In this document: piece after piece, positions 25,547 to 34,942 of the stretch
Numbering within the stretch: the first letter of the stretch is position 1
Layout of the letters: every line of letters starts with the position of its first letter
Notes under the pieces: model-generated
Told to the model about the DNA's origin: nothing
What the model saw: only the letters and a program-made list of their open reading frames with translations
Databases searched by the model: none
Source of the DNA: Sagittula salina
Lineage (GTDB): Bacteria > Pseudomonadota > Alphaproteobacteria > Rhodobacterales > Rhodobacteraceae
NCBI RefSeq assembly: GCF_017813235.1
Contig: NZ_JAGISH010000003.1
Location: 171,571-235,570, forward strand
Direction of reading: 5' to 3'
DNA: 64,000 nt
Program-made: the position numbers and the translations under genes

Positions 25547-26819
25547 CGTGCCCAAGCTTTCCGCCCCAAAGTTCACCACCCTCGGGTGCCGTCTCAACGC
25601 CTATGAAACCGAGGCGATGAAGCGTCTCGCGCAAGAGGCGGGGCTGACCGACGCGATGATCGTAAACACCTGCGCCGTCACCTCCGAGGCCGTGGCAAAG
25701 GCCCGCAAGGAGATCCGCCGCCTGCGCCGGGAAAACCCCGACGCGCCGCTGATCGTCACCGGCTGCGCCGCGCAGATCGACCCGGAATCCTTCAGTGCCA
25801 TGGGTGAGGTCTCTCACGTCATCGGCAACACCGAGAAACTCGACCCGCAGACCTGGCAGAAGCTCGCTCCGAATTTCATCGGCGACACCGAACGCGTCAT
25901 GGTCAATGACATCATGTCAGTGCAGGAAACCGCCGCCCACCTGATCGACGGCTTCGGCACCCGCTCGCGCGCCTATGTGCAGGTGCAGAACGGCTGCGAC
26001 CACCGCTGCACCTTCTGCATCATCCCCTACGGTCGCGGCAATTCGCGGTCCGTTCCGGCCGGCGTGGTGATCGACCAGATCAAGCGGCTGGTTCAGGAAG
26101 GTTTCAACGAGGTCGTTCTGACCGGGGTCGACCTCACATCCTGGGGCGCCGACCTGCCGGGGGAACCGCGGCTGGGCGACCTCGTGATGCGAATCCTGCG
26201 GCTGACGGACGTGCCACGTCTGCGCATCTCGTCGATCGATTCGATCGAGGCCGACGAAAATCTGATGCAGGCCATCGCGACGGAGCCACGCCTGATGCCG
26301 CATCTGCACCTTTCGCTGCAGCACGGCTCTGACCTGATCCTCAAGCGGATGAAGCGCCGCCACCTGCGCGACGACGCCATCCGCTTTTGCGAGGACGCGC
26401 GGCGGCTGCGCCCGGAGATGACCTTTGGCGCGGACATCATCGCGGGTTTCCCGACGGAGACGGACGCGCATTTCGCGGACAGCCTCTCGCTGGTCGACGC
26501 CTGCGACCTGACGTGGCTGCACGTCTTCCCCTATTCAGCGCGCCCCGGCACCCCCGCCGCAAAGATCCCCAACCGCGTGCCCGGCCCGCTGATCAAGGAG
26601 CGCGCCGCGCAACTGCGCGCCGCCGGGGATGCCGCCGTCGAACGACACCTGGCGGCCCAGCACGGCGCGACCCATCGCATCCTGATGGAGGCACCGGATA
26701 TGGGCCGGACGGAACAGTTCACAGAAGTCGCCTTGTCCGCGCCGCAGGCCGTGGGGGAGCTGATCACCGCGCGAATCACTGGCCGGGATGGCGCACGGCT
26801 CACCGCCACGCCCTGCTGA
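25539..26819 (+). CDS. mtaB: tRNA t6A37 methylthiotransferase MtaB
   Basis: Radical SAM enzyme that adds a methylthio group to t6A37 of ANN-decoding tRNAs. 426 residues from the ATG at 25539. The N-terminal MTTase domain contains TLGCRLNAYE, NTCAVTSEA and VTGCAAQ, with the three cysteines for its auxiliary [4Fe-4S] cluster. The radical SAM motif is CDHRCTFCIIPYGRG. A C-terminal TRAM-like part follows. The MtaB type rather than MiaB or RimO is suggested by GCRLNAYET and overall length. Confidence 0.94.
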   Translation: MTDVPKLSAPKFTTLGCRLNAYETEAMKRLAQEAGLTDAMIVNTCAVTSEAVAKARKEIRRLRRENPDAPLIVTGCAAQIDPESFSAMGEVSHVIGNTEKLDPQTWQKLAPNFIGDTERVMVNDIMSVQETAAHLIDGFGTRSRAYVQVQNGCDHRCTFCIIPYGRGNSRSVPAGVVIDQIKRLVQEGFNEVVLTGVDLTSWGADLPGEPRLGDLVMRILRLTDVPRLRISSIDSIEADENLMQAIATEPRLMPHLHLSLQHGSDLILKRMKRRHLRDDAIRFCEDARRLRPEMTFGADIIAGFPTETDAHFADSLSLVDACDLTWLHVFPYSARPGTPAAKIPNRVPGPLIKERAAQLRAAGDAAVERHLAAQHGATHRILMEAPDMGRTEQFTEVALSAPQAVGELITARITGRDGARLTATPC

Positions 26820-26923
26820 AACCTGTTGGCCGCGGGCCATGGTTGGTTCGCAAACCGGCCCGCGCGGCTTTACGCATTGCCCGCGGCGTGCCACGCAGGA
26901 GCGGAACCTGAGGGGGACCGCCG

Positions 26924-27556
26924 ATGCATCCGAATCCCGGCTTTCGCAAGACCGCCCGCGCCGAGGCGCTCGCCTTTGCCCGCACCCGCAGCTTTGGCAT
27001 CCTCGCCAGCAGCGGTGCCGACGCGCCCGACCTCGCGCATATTCCGTTCCTGCTGAACGAGAACGGCACGGAGGCGCAGTTGCACCTTGCCCGATCCAAT
27101 CCCATCGCGCGCGCCTGTACCGGCCCCCTGCCGGTCAAGCTCGCCGTATCCGGGCCCGACGGCTACATCTCGCCCGACTGGTACGCCATGGAGGATCAGG
27201 TTCCGACCTGGAACTACGTGGCCGTGCACCTGACCGGAACCCTGCACCCGCTCCCGCTCGAGGCGCTGCCCGAGATGCTCGCCGCGCAATCAGCCGGGTT
27301 CGAAACCTTTCTCCCCAAGCCGCCCTGGACGATGGACAAGTTGTCGGAGGAGACGCTCGCCCGCCTGATGCGCATGATCCAGCCTTTCCGTCTTGATGTC
27401 ACGGCCGTCGACAGCACCTACAAGCTGAGCCAGAACAAGCCCGACAGCGCCCGGCTCTCTGCCGCGCGCCATGTTCCCGATGGCTTCGGCACCGAGTTGC
27501 GACAACTATCCGACCTGATGCGCACGCCGCCGCCCGAAGGGCCGGAAAAAGGATAG
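26924..27556 (+). CDS. FMN-binding PaiB-like protein
   Basis: 210 residues. Family motifs: PNPGFRKTARAEALAFA, DLAHIPFLL, then the highly conserved VPTWNYVAVHLTG and the C-terminal YKLSQNKPDSAR. These proteins have a flavin-reductase-like split barrel and were named after a Bacillus negative regulator of sporulation and protease genes; an FMN-linked role in small-molecule metabolism is equally possible. A GAGGGGGA ribosome site precedes the start, and a strong hairpin follows. Confidence 0.88.
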   Translation: MHPNPGFRKTARAEALAFARTRSFGILASSGADAPDLAHIPFLLNENGTEAQLHLARSNPIARACTGPLPVKLAVSGPDGYISPDWYAMEDQVPTWNYVAVHLTGTLHPLPLEALPEMLAAQSAGFETFLPKPPWTMDKLSEETLARLMRMIQPFRLDVTAVDSTYKLSQNKPDSARLSAARHVPDGFGTELRQLSDLMRTPPPEGPEKG

Positions 27557-27579
27557 GGGCCGATGCTCCCATCGGCCCC
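27556..27579 (+). terminator. Strong hairpin after the PaiB-like gene
   Basis: GGGGCCGATG, loop CTCC, CATCGGCCCC: a perfect 10-bp stem starting at the last base of the stop codon. It also lies downstream of the convergent carboxypeptidase gene. Confidence 0.75.
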
Positions 27580-27623
27580 CGTAGGCCGGGGTTTGCCCCG
27601 GCTCTGCCCCTCGTGATTTCGTT

Positions 27624-29192
27624 TCAGCTTGGACCGATCATGAAGCAGGTCACCTGACGTGCCTGCAACCGTTTGCAGGCCAGTTCCGCCGTATCCCGCG
27701 TCATGCCCATGAAATTCGCGTCGAACCCTCTGTTGCCCTGCACCACTTTGCGCAGGGTGCCGTCCAGCGTGGCGGTCTCTGCCAGAGCGGTTTTCAGCAG
27801 GATCTTCTCGGCGGCATAGCGGCTGGGATAGCGGCCGACGTTGATGCCCCAGTGGCGGCTGTCGTTGGTCGAAAGCCGCGTGACCAGTTCCGCGTCGCGG
27901 CCCGGCGTCGGTTTTTCCAACGCGGCCGCGCGGACTTCGATCACGCCCGCCGGACGGCGCATCGGCTTTACCGAGGCTTCGGGAGCCGCGGCCATCGCGA
28001 CCGCCGCCGCCGACGCGACCACCACCTGCGCAGGCGCGACCGGAGCCGGGGCAGCCACTGCGGGGGCAGCCACCGCCGGCGCGGCGGCTGCAACCACGGC
28101 TGCCGCCGAAGACGTGTCCTGAACCTCTTTGAGCATGTCCTTGATCTCGTCGCCCAGACCCGCAACCAGCGGTGCTTCCGGCTCCGGCGCGGCACTGTTT
28201 CGCGACACGGGGCGCAAGCTGCGGGTTACCGCCGCGCTCGCCACGCGAATCGATTTCGCCCGCGTGCCCGGTGTCGGCTCCGAGGTCTGCGCCACGATGA
28301 CCGGCGCGCCACCGACCTTCACGTGGCCCAGGTAGGGCGGCCGCCGGGGCGGGTTCAGTGCCACGCGCGACGGCGCCTGCTTGAAGCCAAGATCCAGAAG
28401 TTCCGCCACCTTGGCGTTCCGCGATGCCGTCGACCGCCCGCCAAAGACCGTCGCGATGATCCGCTCGCCGCCGCGCTCCGCCGAAGCCGTCAGGTTGAAG
28501 CCCGCAGCGGAGGTATAGCCCGTCTTGATCCCGTCCGCGCCGCGATAGCTTTGCAGCAGGCGGCGGTTGGTATGATGCACGGTTCGCACCCCGGCGTCCG
28601 CCGTCGTGCGCGAGAACAGGTTGTAGTATTGCGGGAAGTCATAGATCAGGTGACGCCCCAGTTCCGACATGTCCCGCGCCGTGGACAAGTGTCCGGACTG
28701 CGTCAGCCCGTTGGCGTTCTTGAATGTGGTCCGGGTCATGCCCATCGCCTGTGCCGTCCGGTTCATCCGCGCGGCAAAGGCCTCTTCGGACCCTTCGATC
28801 GCTTCACCGATCGCCGTCGCAGCGTCATTGGCGGATTTCACCGCCGCCGCCCGCACCAGATAGCGCAACGCGATCTTCTGCCCGGGCCGCAGTCCAAGCT
28901 TCGACGGCGGTTCGCTCGCCGCGTTGCGGGAAACCGTCACCATCGTATCCATCGAAAGCTCGCCGTTCTGCACCGCCTCGAAGGCGATGTAGAGCGTCAT
29001 CATCTTGGTCAGCGACGCGGGGTGAAGCCGCGTGTCCGCGTTGCTCGCATGGAGGACCTTTCCGGTACGCGCGTCCATCACCATCGCGGCATAGGGTGCC
29101 GCATAGGCGCTCAGTGGCAAAAGCACTGCCAACCAGACAAAGGTGAAGATCCAGAGGGCCAACTGCCCTCGCTGCCTGCGACATCCAGTCAC
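27624..29192 (-). CDS. D-alanyl-D-alanine carboxypeptidase with C-terminal SPOR domain
   Basis: Penicillin-binding protein trimming the terminal D-Ala of peptidoglycan stem peptides in the periplasm. After a signal anchor (LALWIFTFVWLAVLLPLSAYA) come the three serine-peptidase motifs: ASLTK, KSAND (SxN) and IKTGYTS (KTG). A long Ala/Pro/Val-rich linker (about residues 360-410) leads to a SPOR-like domain (HWGINVGRYPSRYAAEKILL), which would target septal denuded glycan. I chose the GTG at 29192 with AAAGGCGG upstream (522 residues). The frame extends to 29255, but that part resembles the intergenic element. Confidence 0.9.
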   Translation of the reverse strand: MTGCRRQRGQLALWIFTFVWLAVLLPLSAYAAPYAAMVMDARTGKVLHASNADTRLHPASLTKMMTLYIAFEAVQNGELSMDTMVTVSRNAASEPPSKLGLRPGQKIALRYLVRAAAVKSANDAATAIGEAIEGSEEAFAARMNRTAQAMGMTRTTFKNANGLTQSGHLSTARDMSELGRHLIYDFPQYYNLFSRTTADAGVRTVHHTNRRLLQSYRGADGIKTGYTSAAGFNLTASAERGGERIIATVFGGRSTASRNAKVAELLDLGFKQAPSRVALNPPRRPPYLGHVKVGGAPVIVAQTSEPTPGTRAKSIRVASAAVTRSLRPVSRNSAAPEPEAPLVAGLGDEIKDMLKEVQDTSSAAAVVAAAAPAVAAPAVAAPAPVAPAQVVVASAAAVAMAAAPEASVKPMRRPAGVIEVRAAALEKPTPGRDAELVTRLSTNDSRHWGINVGRYPSRYAAEKILLKTALAETATLDGTLRKVVQGNRGFDANFMGMTRDTAELACKRLQARQVTCFMIGPS

Positions 29193-29533
29193 GATTTCCG
29201 CCTTTCTGCCTCGTCCCCCCGATATTTCGGTGGGGTTCTTCTTGCCCGGTGCCATTCTGGGGGCACCGTGGTTAAAGAATTCCTAACCCAACCCCTAGCA
29301 TGAAAACCGAGTCGCGGGAACCCCGCAGGTTGTTGAAATTGCACGCGTTTTAAAAACACCGCACTGCTATATCTTGCGGGTTGCCAAAGCAACCAACGCT
29401 ATGGAGGCGATTGCGGCAACGGCGTGGCAGATTGTGTCGAATCTGTGGCGCACCGATGGCGGCACGGTGGCGACGCCCCGGCGCCGACCCGTTGACGACC
29501 GGCCGGGACGCGCCACCGCTCTCGCCCCGCAGA

Positions 29534-30235
29534 TCAGCCAATCTCCGCAACCAGCCCCGGCAGATTGCCCAGATGGGGAACCTCCCGGAACCTGTTCGCG
29601 CCCTCCGGGGCCTCCGCGTGCTCCAGCGCCCAAGCAAGATCATGCGGCACATGCACCCCCCAGCTGCCCGCCTCCAGCGCCGGCAGCACGTCGGATTTCA
29701 TGGAGTTTCCCACCATCATCGCCGCTGCCGCGCCCCCGGGCATCGCGCCGAAGATTCGCGCGTATGTGACAGGCTGCTTGTCGGAAACGATTTCTACCGC
29801 GTCGAACAGCTCGCCCATCCCCGACCGTGCGAGCTTGCTCTCCTGATGCATCAGGTCGCCCTTTGTAATGAGTACCAGCCGGTGCGAACCCGCCACGGCC
29901 TCCACCGCGTCGCGGGCGTGCGGCAAAAGCTCCACCGGGTGCGCCAGCATGTCGCGACCGGCTTCCATCAATGCGCCGATCACCTCACCGGGCACGCGGT
30001 TCTCGGTGACCTCCAGCGCCGTCTCGATCATCGACAGAACGAATCCCTTCACGCCAAAGCCATAATGCCGGATGTTGCGACGCTCCGCCTCGACCAGACG
30101 CTCCTCAAGGTGCTCGCGTTCTGCATGATCTTTGAGCAGATCGGCGAATCTGTCCTGCGTCAGCTTGAAGAACCGCTCGTTATGCCACAGCGTATCATCC
30201 GCATCGAAACCAATTGTTAAGAGATTCTGCTTCAT
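29534..30235 (-). CDS. HAD-superfamily hydrolase
   Basis: Probable phosphatase of small metabolites. 233 residues from [18 protein letters not shown]. Motif I is DADDTLW with the nucleophile Asp, motif II is LITKGD, the lysine of motif III is in DKQPVTY, and motif IV is VGNSMKSD. The cap is helical and sits between motifs I and II. Upstream in-frame codons overlap the divergent clpS and were excluded. Substrate unknown. The ~280-bp gap on its 3' side (29256-29533) shows only the probable promoter region of the carboxypeptidase gene. Confidence 0.88.
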   Translation of the reverse strand: MKQNLLTIGFDADDTLWHNERFFKLTQDRFADLLKDHAEREHLEERLVEAERRNIRHYGFGVKGFVLSMIETALEVTENRVPGEVIGALMEAGRDMLAHPVELLPHARDAVEAVAGSHRLVLITKGDLMHQESKLARSGMGELFDAVEIVSDKQPVTYARIFGAMPGGAAAAMMVGNSMKSDVLPALEAGSWGVHVPHDLAWALEHAEAPEGANRFREVPHLGNLPGLVAEIG

Positions 30236-30326
30236 TCCTACCTCATGTTCCCCGGCCCTCTTTTCCCCCGGACCTGTCCAGCTATATAAAGAGGCCGTAT
30301 CCGGAAACGCAAAGCACGAAGGCCCG

Positions 30327-30725
30327 ATGACCGACGCCCCGCAGAAGTGGACCATGGCCCAGAAGAACCGCCAGACGACGCTCCGCAAGATGGCCGGAAT
30401 GATGTCCGGAAACACCCCCGACGATGGCGAGGGCGATGCCGGTGTTGTCGTGGACACAAAACCGCGAACCAAGCGTCCGCCGCTTTACAAGGTATTGCTG
30501 CTGAACGACGACTACACGCCGATGGAATTCGTCGTGCACGTTCTGGAACGATTCTTCGGGATGACCCATGCCCAGGCGTTCGAGGTCATGCTGACCGTCC
30601 ACAAGAAAGGCGTCGCTGTGGTCGGCGTCTTCTCCCACGAGATCGCCGAAACCAAGGTCGGGCAGGTCATGGATTTTGCCCGCCGCCACCAGCACCCCTT
30701 GCAGTGCACTATGGAAAAGGAATAG
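30327..30725 (+). CDS. clpS: ATP-dependent Clp protease adaptor ClpS
   Basis: Delivers N-degron substrates to ClpAP. 132 residues, with a disordered N-terminal extension of about 45. The core begins [20 protein letters not shown], whose Asn-Asp-Asp-Tyr-Thr stretch forms the N-degron pocket, then [20 protein letters not shown] and ends [11 protein letters not shown]. clpA is not adjacent. A TATATAA box near 30281 may be its promoter. Confidence 0.95.
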   Translation: MTDAPQKWTMAQKNRQTTLRKMAGMMSGNTPDDGEGDAGVVVDTKPRTKRPPLYKVLLLNDDYTPMEFVVHVLERFFGMTHAQAFEVMLTVHKKGVAVVGVFSHEIAETKVGQVMDFARRHQHPLQCTMEKE

Positions 30726-30756
30726 GCCCCGGGTTTTCGACCGGAGGGCCCCCTGC

Positions 30757-31761
30757 ATGAGTTCCGAACGCCTCAGCCACGCCATCGCCCAGGGCGGCCT
30801 CGTGCTGCCTGACGGTCCGATCGCATGGGTCGGCGCCCCCGCCGACGCGGGACTGGACGGGCTCGACCCCGCGCAGTTGACCGTGATCCAGCGCGACGCC
30901 ATGGCGCACGCCGCCTGGTCCGCGCGCGGTGTGAACGTGGCGACGGTGCTGGAAGGCGAGTATGCTGCCGTGATCGTCTCTCTCGCCCGGGCGCGCGATC
31001 TGTCGGAGGACCGCATCGCCCGCGCCGCGACCCACGCGCCTCTGGTCATTGTGGAGGGCGCGAAGACCGACGGTATCGAGGCCGTTCTCAAGGCTTTGAA
31101 ACCCCGCGTGCAGATCGACGGCCAGGTATCGAAGGCGCACGGGAAATGCCTGTGGTTCTCCCCCGCCGGCGCTCTGACCGACTGGCTTCGCGAGACCCCC
31201 GTGCAGAACGCGCACGGTGATTGGGTTGCGCCCGGCGTGTTCTCGGCGGATGCGCCGGACGAGGCTTCTGTACAGCTGGCGCGCGCCCTGCCGCCGCTGA
31301 AGGGCCGTGTGGCCGACCTTGGCGCTGGCTGGGGCTGGCTGTCGCGCGAGATACTGACCCACGAGGGCGTGAAGTCCCTGCACATGGTCGAAAGCGACAA
31401 GACCGCGCTTGACTGTGCGCGCCTGAACGTGACCGACCCGCGCGCTCAGTTTTACTGGGCCGACGCCACGGACTGGACCCCGCCGCGCGAACCCGGTCAC
31501 GCCACGGTGGCAAAGATGGACGCCGTGGTGATGAACCCGCCCTTTCATACCGGACGCAACGCCGATCCCGCGCTTGGCCGGGCTTTCATCGCCAATGCAC
31601 AGGCGATCCTCGCCCCACATGGGCACCTCTGGCTGGTGGCGAACCGCCACCTGCCCTATGAAACCGCGCTGTCGGACCTCTTTCGGGAGGTCTCGGAGAT
31701 TGCGGGAGACAACCGCTTCAAGGTGTTGCACGCTACGCGTCCGACGCGCCCGCGCCGCTGA
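30757..31761 (+). CDS. RsmC-like methyltransferase (16S rRNA m2G1207 type)
   Basis: 334 residues. The arrangement is that of RsmC/RlmG proteins: a degenerate N-terminal methyltransferase-like domain, then a catalytic domain with motif I VADLGAGWGWLSREIL and motif IV VMNPPFH, typical of N2-guanine methyltransferases. The likely role is methylation of guanine in 16S rRNA helix 34; other targets of this family cannot be excluded. Closely follows clpS. Confidence 0.88.
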   Translation: MSSERLSHAIAQGGLVLPDGPIAWVGAPADAGLDGLDPAQLTVIQRDAMAHAAWSARGVNVATVLEGEYAAVIVSLARARDLSEDRIARAATHAPLVIVEGAKTDGIEAVLKALKPRVQIDGQVSKAHGKCLWFSPAGALTDWLRETPVQNAHGDWVAPGVFSADAPDEASVQLARALPPLKGRVADLGAGWGWLSREILTHEGVKSLHMVESDKTALDCARLNVTDPRAQFYWADATDWTPPREPGHATVAKMDAVVMNPPFHTGRNADPALGRAFIANAQAILAPHGHLWLVANRHLPYETALSDLFREVSEIAGDNRFKVLHATRPTRPRR

Positions 31762-31799
31762 GGCGGCCCGGCTCCGGTATTCGAACCAGGGACAAGACC

Positions 31800-32600
31800 A
31801 TGAGTTTCAGCATCGAAGGCAAGACCGCCATCGTCACCGGCGCCGCCAACGGGGTCGGGCAGGCCATCGCGCGCCACTTTGCCAATCAGGGCGCAAACGT
31901 GATGCTCGCCGACATGGACGAGGCCAGCCTGACCAAGGAATGCGAACGCGTGGAGGAGGACGGCAACATCAAGTATTTCGCCGGCGATCTGCGTGAGCGA
32001 CTGACCATGGCGAACCTGCTCTCGGCGACGCTGGACGCCTACGACCGGGTGGATATTCTGGTGAACGGCTCGCGGCAGGTGCTGTCGTCGGACCCGCTTG
32101 ACCCAGAGGACGAGACGCTCGAAGTCATGTTGCAGCAGAACCTGACGAACGCCTTCCGTCTGTCGCAGATGGTGGCGAAGCGCATGATCAAACAGTCCGA
32201 AGGCCAGACCGAGGGGCAGGTCGGCGCGATCGTGAACCTGTCGTCGATTGCCGCGCGGCGGACGCATCCCAACCTGCTGGCCTACTCTGTCAGCTGCGCC
32301 GCGCTGGACCAGATGACCCGGTCCATGGCGGTGGCGCTGGCTCCGAACCGAATCCGTGTGAACGCGCTGGCCTTCGGGTCCGTGATGTCCGCCAGCCTGA
32401 AGGACGTGCTGAAGGATAACCGCGATTACCGTGGACTGATCGAGGCGCATACGCCGCTGGGCCGCATCGCCGCCCCGCGCGAACTGACGGAAACGGTGCA
32501 GTTTCTAGCGTCGGACGCGGCCGGGTTCATCACCGGACAGGTGATGACCGTCGATGGTGGCCGCACCCTGCTGGACCCGGTGGCAGCGCCGGTTCATTGA
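31800..32600 (+). CDS. SDR-family protein lacking the catalytic lysine
   Basis: 266 residues with a short-chain dehydrogenase fold: cofactor motif TGAANGVGQAIA, Asp in LADMDEA, and the C-terminal GQVMTVDGGR. The active-site Ser is in VNLSSIAAR and the Tyr is Tyr162. However, the YxxxK lysine is Cys166 (YSVSC, codon TGC at 32295-32297). The usual NNAG is replaced by VNGS. A working enzyme would need a different proton relay, so it may be a non-catalytic or atypical SDR. Sequencing error would need more than one base change to restore Lys. Confidence 0.85.
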   Translation: MSFSIEGKTAIVTGAANGVGQAIARHFANQGANVMLADMDEASLTKECERVEEDGNIKYFAGDLRERLTMANLLSATLDAYDRVDILVNGSRQVLSSDPLDPEDETLEVMLQQNLTNAFRLSQMVAKRMIKQSEGQTEGQVGAIVNLSSIAARRTHPNLLAYSVSCAALDQMTRSMAVALAPNRIRVNALAFGSVMSASLKDVLKDNRDYRGLIEAHTPLGRIAAPRELTETVQFLASDAAGFITGQVMTVDGGRTLLDPVAAPVH

Positions 32601-32654
32601 GGCCGCTGATTTCGCCAAGGCGCGGCGGTCCTCGTGGCCTGCGGCCGCGCGTGG

Positions 32655-32704
32655 AACCCTGCCCCGGACCCCGGAGTTTTTCTGCCAAAAAGAAGCGGGG
32701 CGTC
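32655..32704 (-). repeat. Degenerate copy of the dispersed intergenic element
   Basis: On the minus strand: GCTTCTTTTTGGCAGAAAAA, then CTCCGGGGTCCGGGG. It has the T-rich left end and the CTCCGGGG block of the family, but the CAAATAC core is lost. Lies between the SDR gene and hemF. Confidence 0.45.
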
Positions 32705-32870
32705 GGCGCCGAGCCTCTACGCGTGCCTGACCGGGATGCCCGGTCGAGGTTCCGGTAACCAAGAGCCCCCTGAGCGGCTGCCCGCGTGCTGCGCCCCCAG
32801 CATCCGATCCCGTTGCCCCCCGCCCGCGCGCCCGCTAGGGTCCGCGCCGAAACCGACAGAGGACCGCCCC

Positions 32871-33752
32871 ATGATGGACACCGAAAAGGCCCGCGCCAGC
32901 GCGTGGTTCCGCGAGCTTCGCGACCAGATCGTCTCTGCCTTCGAGGCGCTGGAGGACAGCCACGACACCGGGCCTTTCGCCGAAATGGCTCCGGGCCGTT
33001 TCGAGGTGACCGAAACGCGGCGGCATTCAGACGACGGGACCGACGCGGGCGGCGGGCTGATGAGCGTCATGCGCGGCGGACGTGTTTTTGAGAAGGTCGG
33101 CGTCAACGTTTCCACCGTCTACGGAACTCTGGGTGTTCCGGCACAACAGGCGATGGCGGCCCGCGGTGTACCGGGGATCGCTGAGGACCCGCGTTTCTGG
33201 GCCTCCGGCATCTCGCTTGTCGCCCATATGCAGAACCCGCATTGTCCCGCCGTACACATGAACACGCGCATGTTCTGGACGCCCGGCGCGTGGTGGTTTG
33301 GCGGCGGCTCCGACCTCAACCCCTGCATCGAGTATGAGGATGACACCACGCATTTCCACGCGACGCAGAAGGCGTACCTAGACCCGCACGGAGAGGCGCT
33401 TTACCCCGAGTTGAAGGCTTGGGCCGACGAGTACTTCTACATTCCTCACCGCAAGCGGGCGCGCGGCGTGGGCGGTATTTTCATGGACGACCGTAACACC
33501 GGCGACTGGGAGGCGGATTTTGCCCTGACGCAGGATATCGGACGTGCTTTCCTGCCCGCTTACCTGCCCTTGGTCGAAAAGCGCCGCGTCCAGCCCTGCG
33601 ATGCCGCAGACAAGGACACGCAGCTGATTCACCGCGGCCTTTATGCCGAGTACAACCTGGTCTACGACCGTGGCACGAAATTCGGTCTGGCCACCGGCCA
33701 CGATGCCAACGCCGTGCTCATGAGCCTGCCACCTCTGGCAAAGTGGGTCTGA
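32871..33752 (+). CDS. hemF: Oxygen-dependent coproporphyrinogen-III oxidase
   Basis: Oxidatively decarboxylates coproporphyrinogen III in heme synthesis when oxygen is present. 293 residues from MMDTEKARASAW, with AGAGGA upstream. Conserved family stretches: GGVGVN-like EKVGVNVSTVYG, NPHCPAVHMNTRMF, WWFGGGSDLNPC, and HRGLYAEYNLVYDRGTKFGL near the C-terminus, with catalytic His and Asp residues. It is a single gene here. Confidence 0.97.
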   Translation: MMDTEKARASAWFRELRDQIVSAFEALEDSHDTGPFAEMAPGRFEVTETRRHSDDGTDAGGGLMSVMRGGRVFEKVGVNVSTVYGTLGVPAQQAMAARGVPGIAEDPRFWASGISLVAHMQNPHCPAVHMNTRMFWTPGAWWFGGGSDLNPCIEYEDDTTHFHATQKAYLDPHGEALYPELKAWADEYFYIPHRKRARGVGGIFMDDRNTGDWEADFALTQDIGRAFLPAYLPLVEKRRVQPCDAADKDTQLIHRGLYAEYNLVYDRGTKFGLATGHDANAVLMSLPPLAKWV

Positions 33753-33873
33753 CGCGCCCCCACAGAGCACCGACCCCTGCTTCACCTTGGTGTAAGTACT
33801 CATTCCGGCCCAACCCGAGCGGTATGCCGGGATGGGGACACCGGCTGCCCTGCCCCCGCGGGAGTGAGTCCGC

Positions 33874-34419
33874 TCAGGCCTCGCGCCACTCTCCCGGCGC
33901 CAGTCCTTCCACTGTCCAGTCGCCCACCGACCATCGCACCAGCCGCAGGCAGGGCAATCCGACATGCGCTGTCATCCGCCGTACCTGCCGATTCTTGCCT
34001 TCGCGGATCGTCAGCCGCAGCCATGAGTCCGCTACGCTCTTGCGGTAGCGCACCGGCGGGTTCCGATCCCAAAGCTCCGGCGGCTCGATCGGCTCGCAGC
34101 CCGCGGGCAACGTCCTCCCGTCCTTCAGCACCACGCCCGCCCGCAGAGCCGCAAGTTGGGACTCGCCCGGCACGCCCTCGACCTGCACAAGGTAGGTTTT
34201 TTGCTGCTTGAATTTGGGCGAGGCGATCCGCGCCTGCAGCCGTCCGTTGTCCGTCAGAACCAGCAACCCCTCCGAATCCCGGTCGAGCCGCCCCGCCGGG
34301 TAAACGCCCGGCACCTTGACGTATGACGACAGCGTTTCGCGGGCAGAACCTTCGGTGCCCTTGTCGGTGAACTGCGACAGCACGCCCATGGGCTTGTTCA
34401 GAAGGATCACCCGCGTCAC
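33874..34419 (-). CDS. Pseudouridine synthase, RluE/RsuA-like
   Basis: 181 residues from a GTG at 34419 that overlaps the tadA stop (GTGA). No S4 domain, as in RluE. The catalytic Asp is in [19 protein letters not shown]. Other conserved parts are [23 protein letters not shown] and [20 protein letters not shown] (in parts), where the basic residues contact RNA. The likely target is 23S rRNA U2457, by analogy with RluE; that is inferred. Confidence 0.9.
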   Translation of the reverse strand: MTRVILLNKPMGVLSQFTDKGTEGSARETLSSYVKVPGVYPAGRLDRDSEGLLVLTDNGRLQARIASPKFKQQKTYLVQVEGVPGESQLAALRAGVVLKDGRTLPAGCEPIEPPELWDRNPPVRYRKSVADSWLRLTIREGKNRQVRRMTAHVGLPCLRLVRWSVGDWTVEGLAPGEWREA

Positions 34420-34868
34420 GTCCGCCTCTCCCTGAAAAATTCCTGCAAGAGCGCAGCCGACTCCTTTGCCGCGATGCCATCGTAGAGCTCCGGGACGTGG
34501 TGGCACTGCGGGTGACTGAAGACACGCGGGCCTTGCTCCACGCCGCCGGATTTCGGGTCCGAAGCGCCATAGTAGACCCGCGCCAGCCGCGCGAAGCTGA
34601 TCGCCGCCGCGCACATCGGGCAGGGTTCAAGCGTCACGTACAGGTCATGCCCGGGCAGCCGGTCCGACCCGGCCTCCGCGCAGGCCGCGCGCAGGGCCAG
34701 GACCTCCGCGTGCGCCGTGGGATCCGATAGTTCCCGCGTGCGGTTGCCCGCGCGCGCCACGACCGCGCCCGAGGGCGACACGATCACCGCGCCCACCGGC
34801 ACCTCCCCGCGTGCGCCCGCCGCCCGCGCCTCTGCCAACGCCTCGTCCATGTATGACCGGAACCTCAT
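34416..34868 (-). CDS. tadA: tRNA-specific adenosine deaminase / nucleoside deaminase
   Basis: Converts A34 to inosine in tRNA-Arg(ACG); that tRNA is encoded in this window at 61854-61930. 150 residues from [15 protein letters not shown]. Zinc and catalytic motifs: [10 protein letters not shown] (His and the proton-shuttling Glu) and [12 protein letters not shown] (two Cys ligands). Family size and motifs fit TadA. Divergent from the rluB-like gene and coupled to the rluE-like gene. Confidence 0.93.
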   Translation of the reverse strand: MRFRSYMDEALAEARAAGARGEVPVGAVIVSPSGAVVARAGNRTRELSDPTAHAEVLALRAACAEAGSDRLPGHDLYVTLEPCPMCAAAISFARLARVYYGASDPKSGGVEQGPRVFSHPQCHHVPELYDGIAAKESAALLQEFFRERRT

Positions 34869-34942
34869 GCCTCCCCTTACCGCGCGACACGGCGACGGGA
34901 AAGCCGCTTCCCCCGCCCCCCTGCCCCGCGTTATGGAGACCC

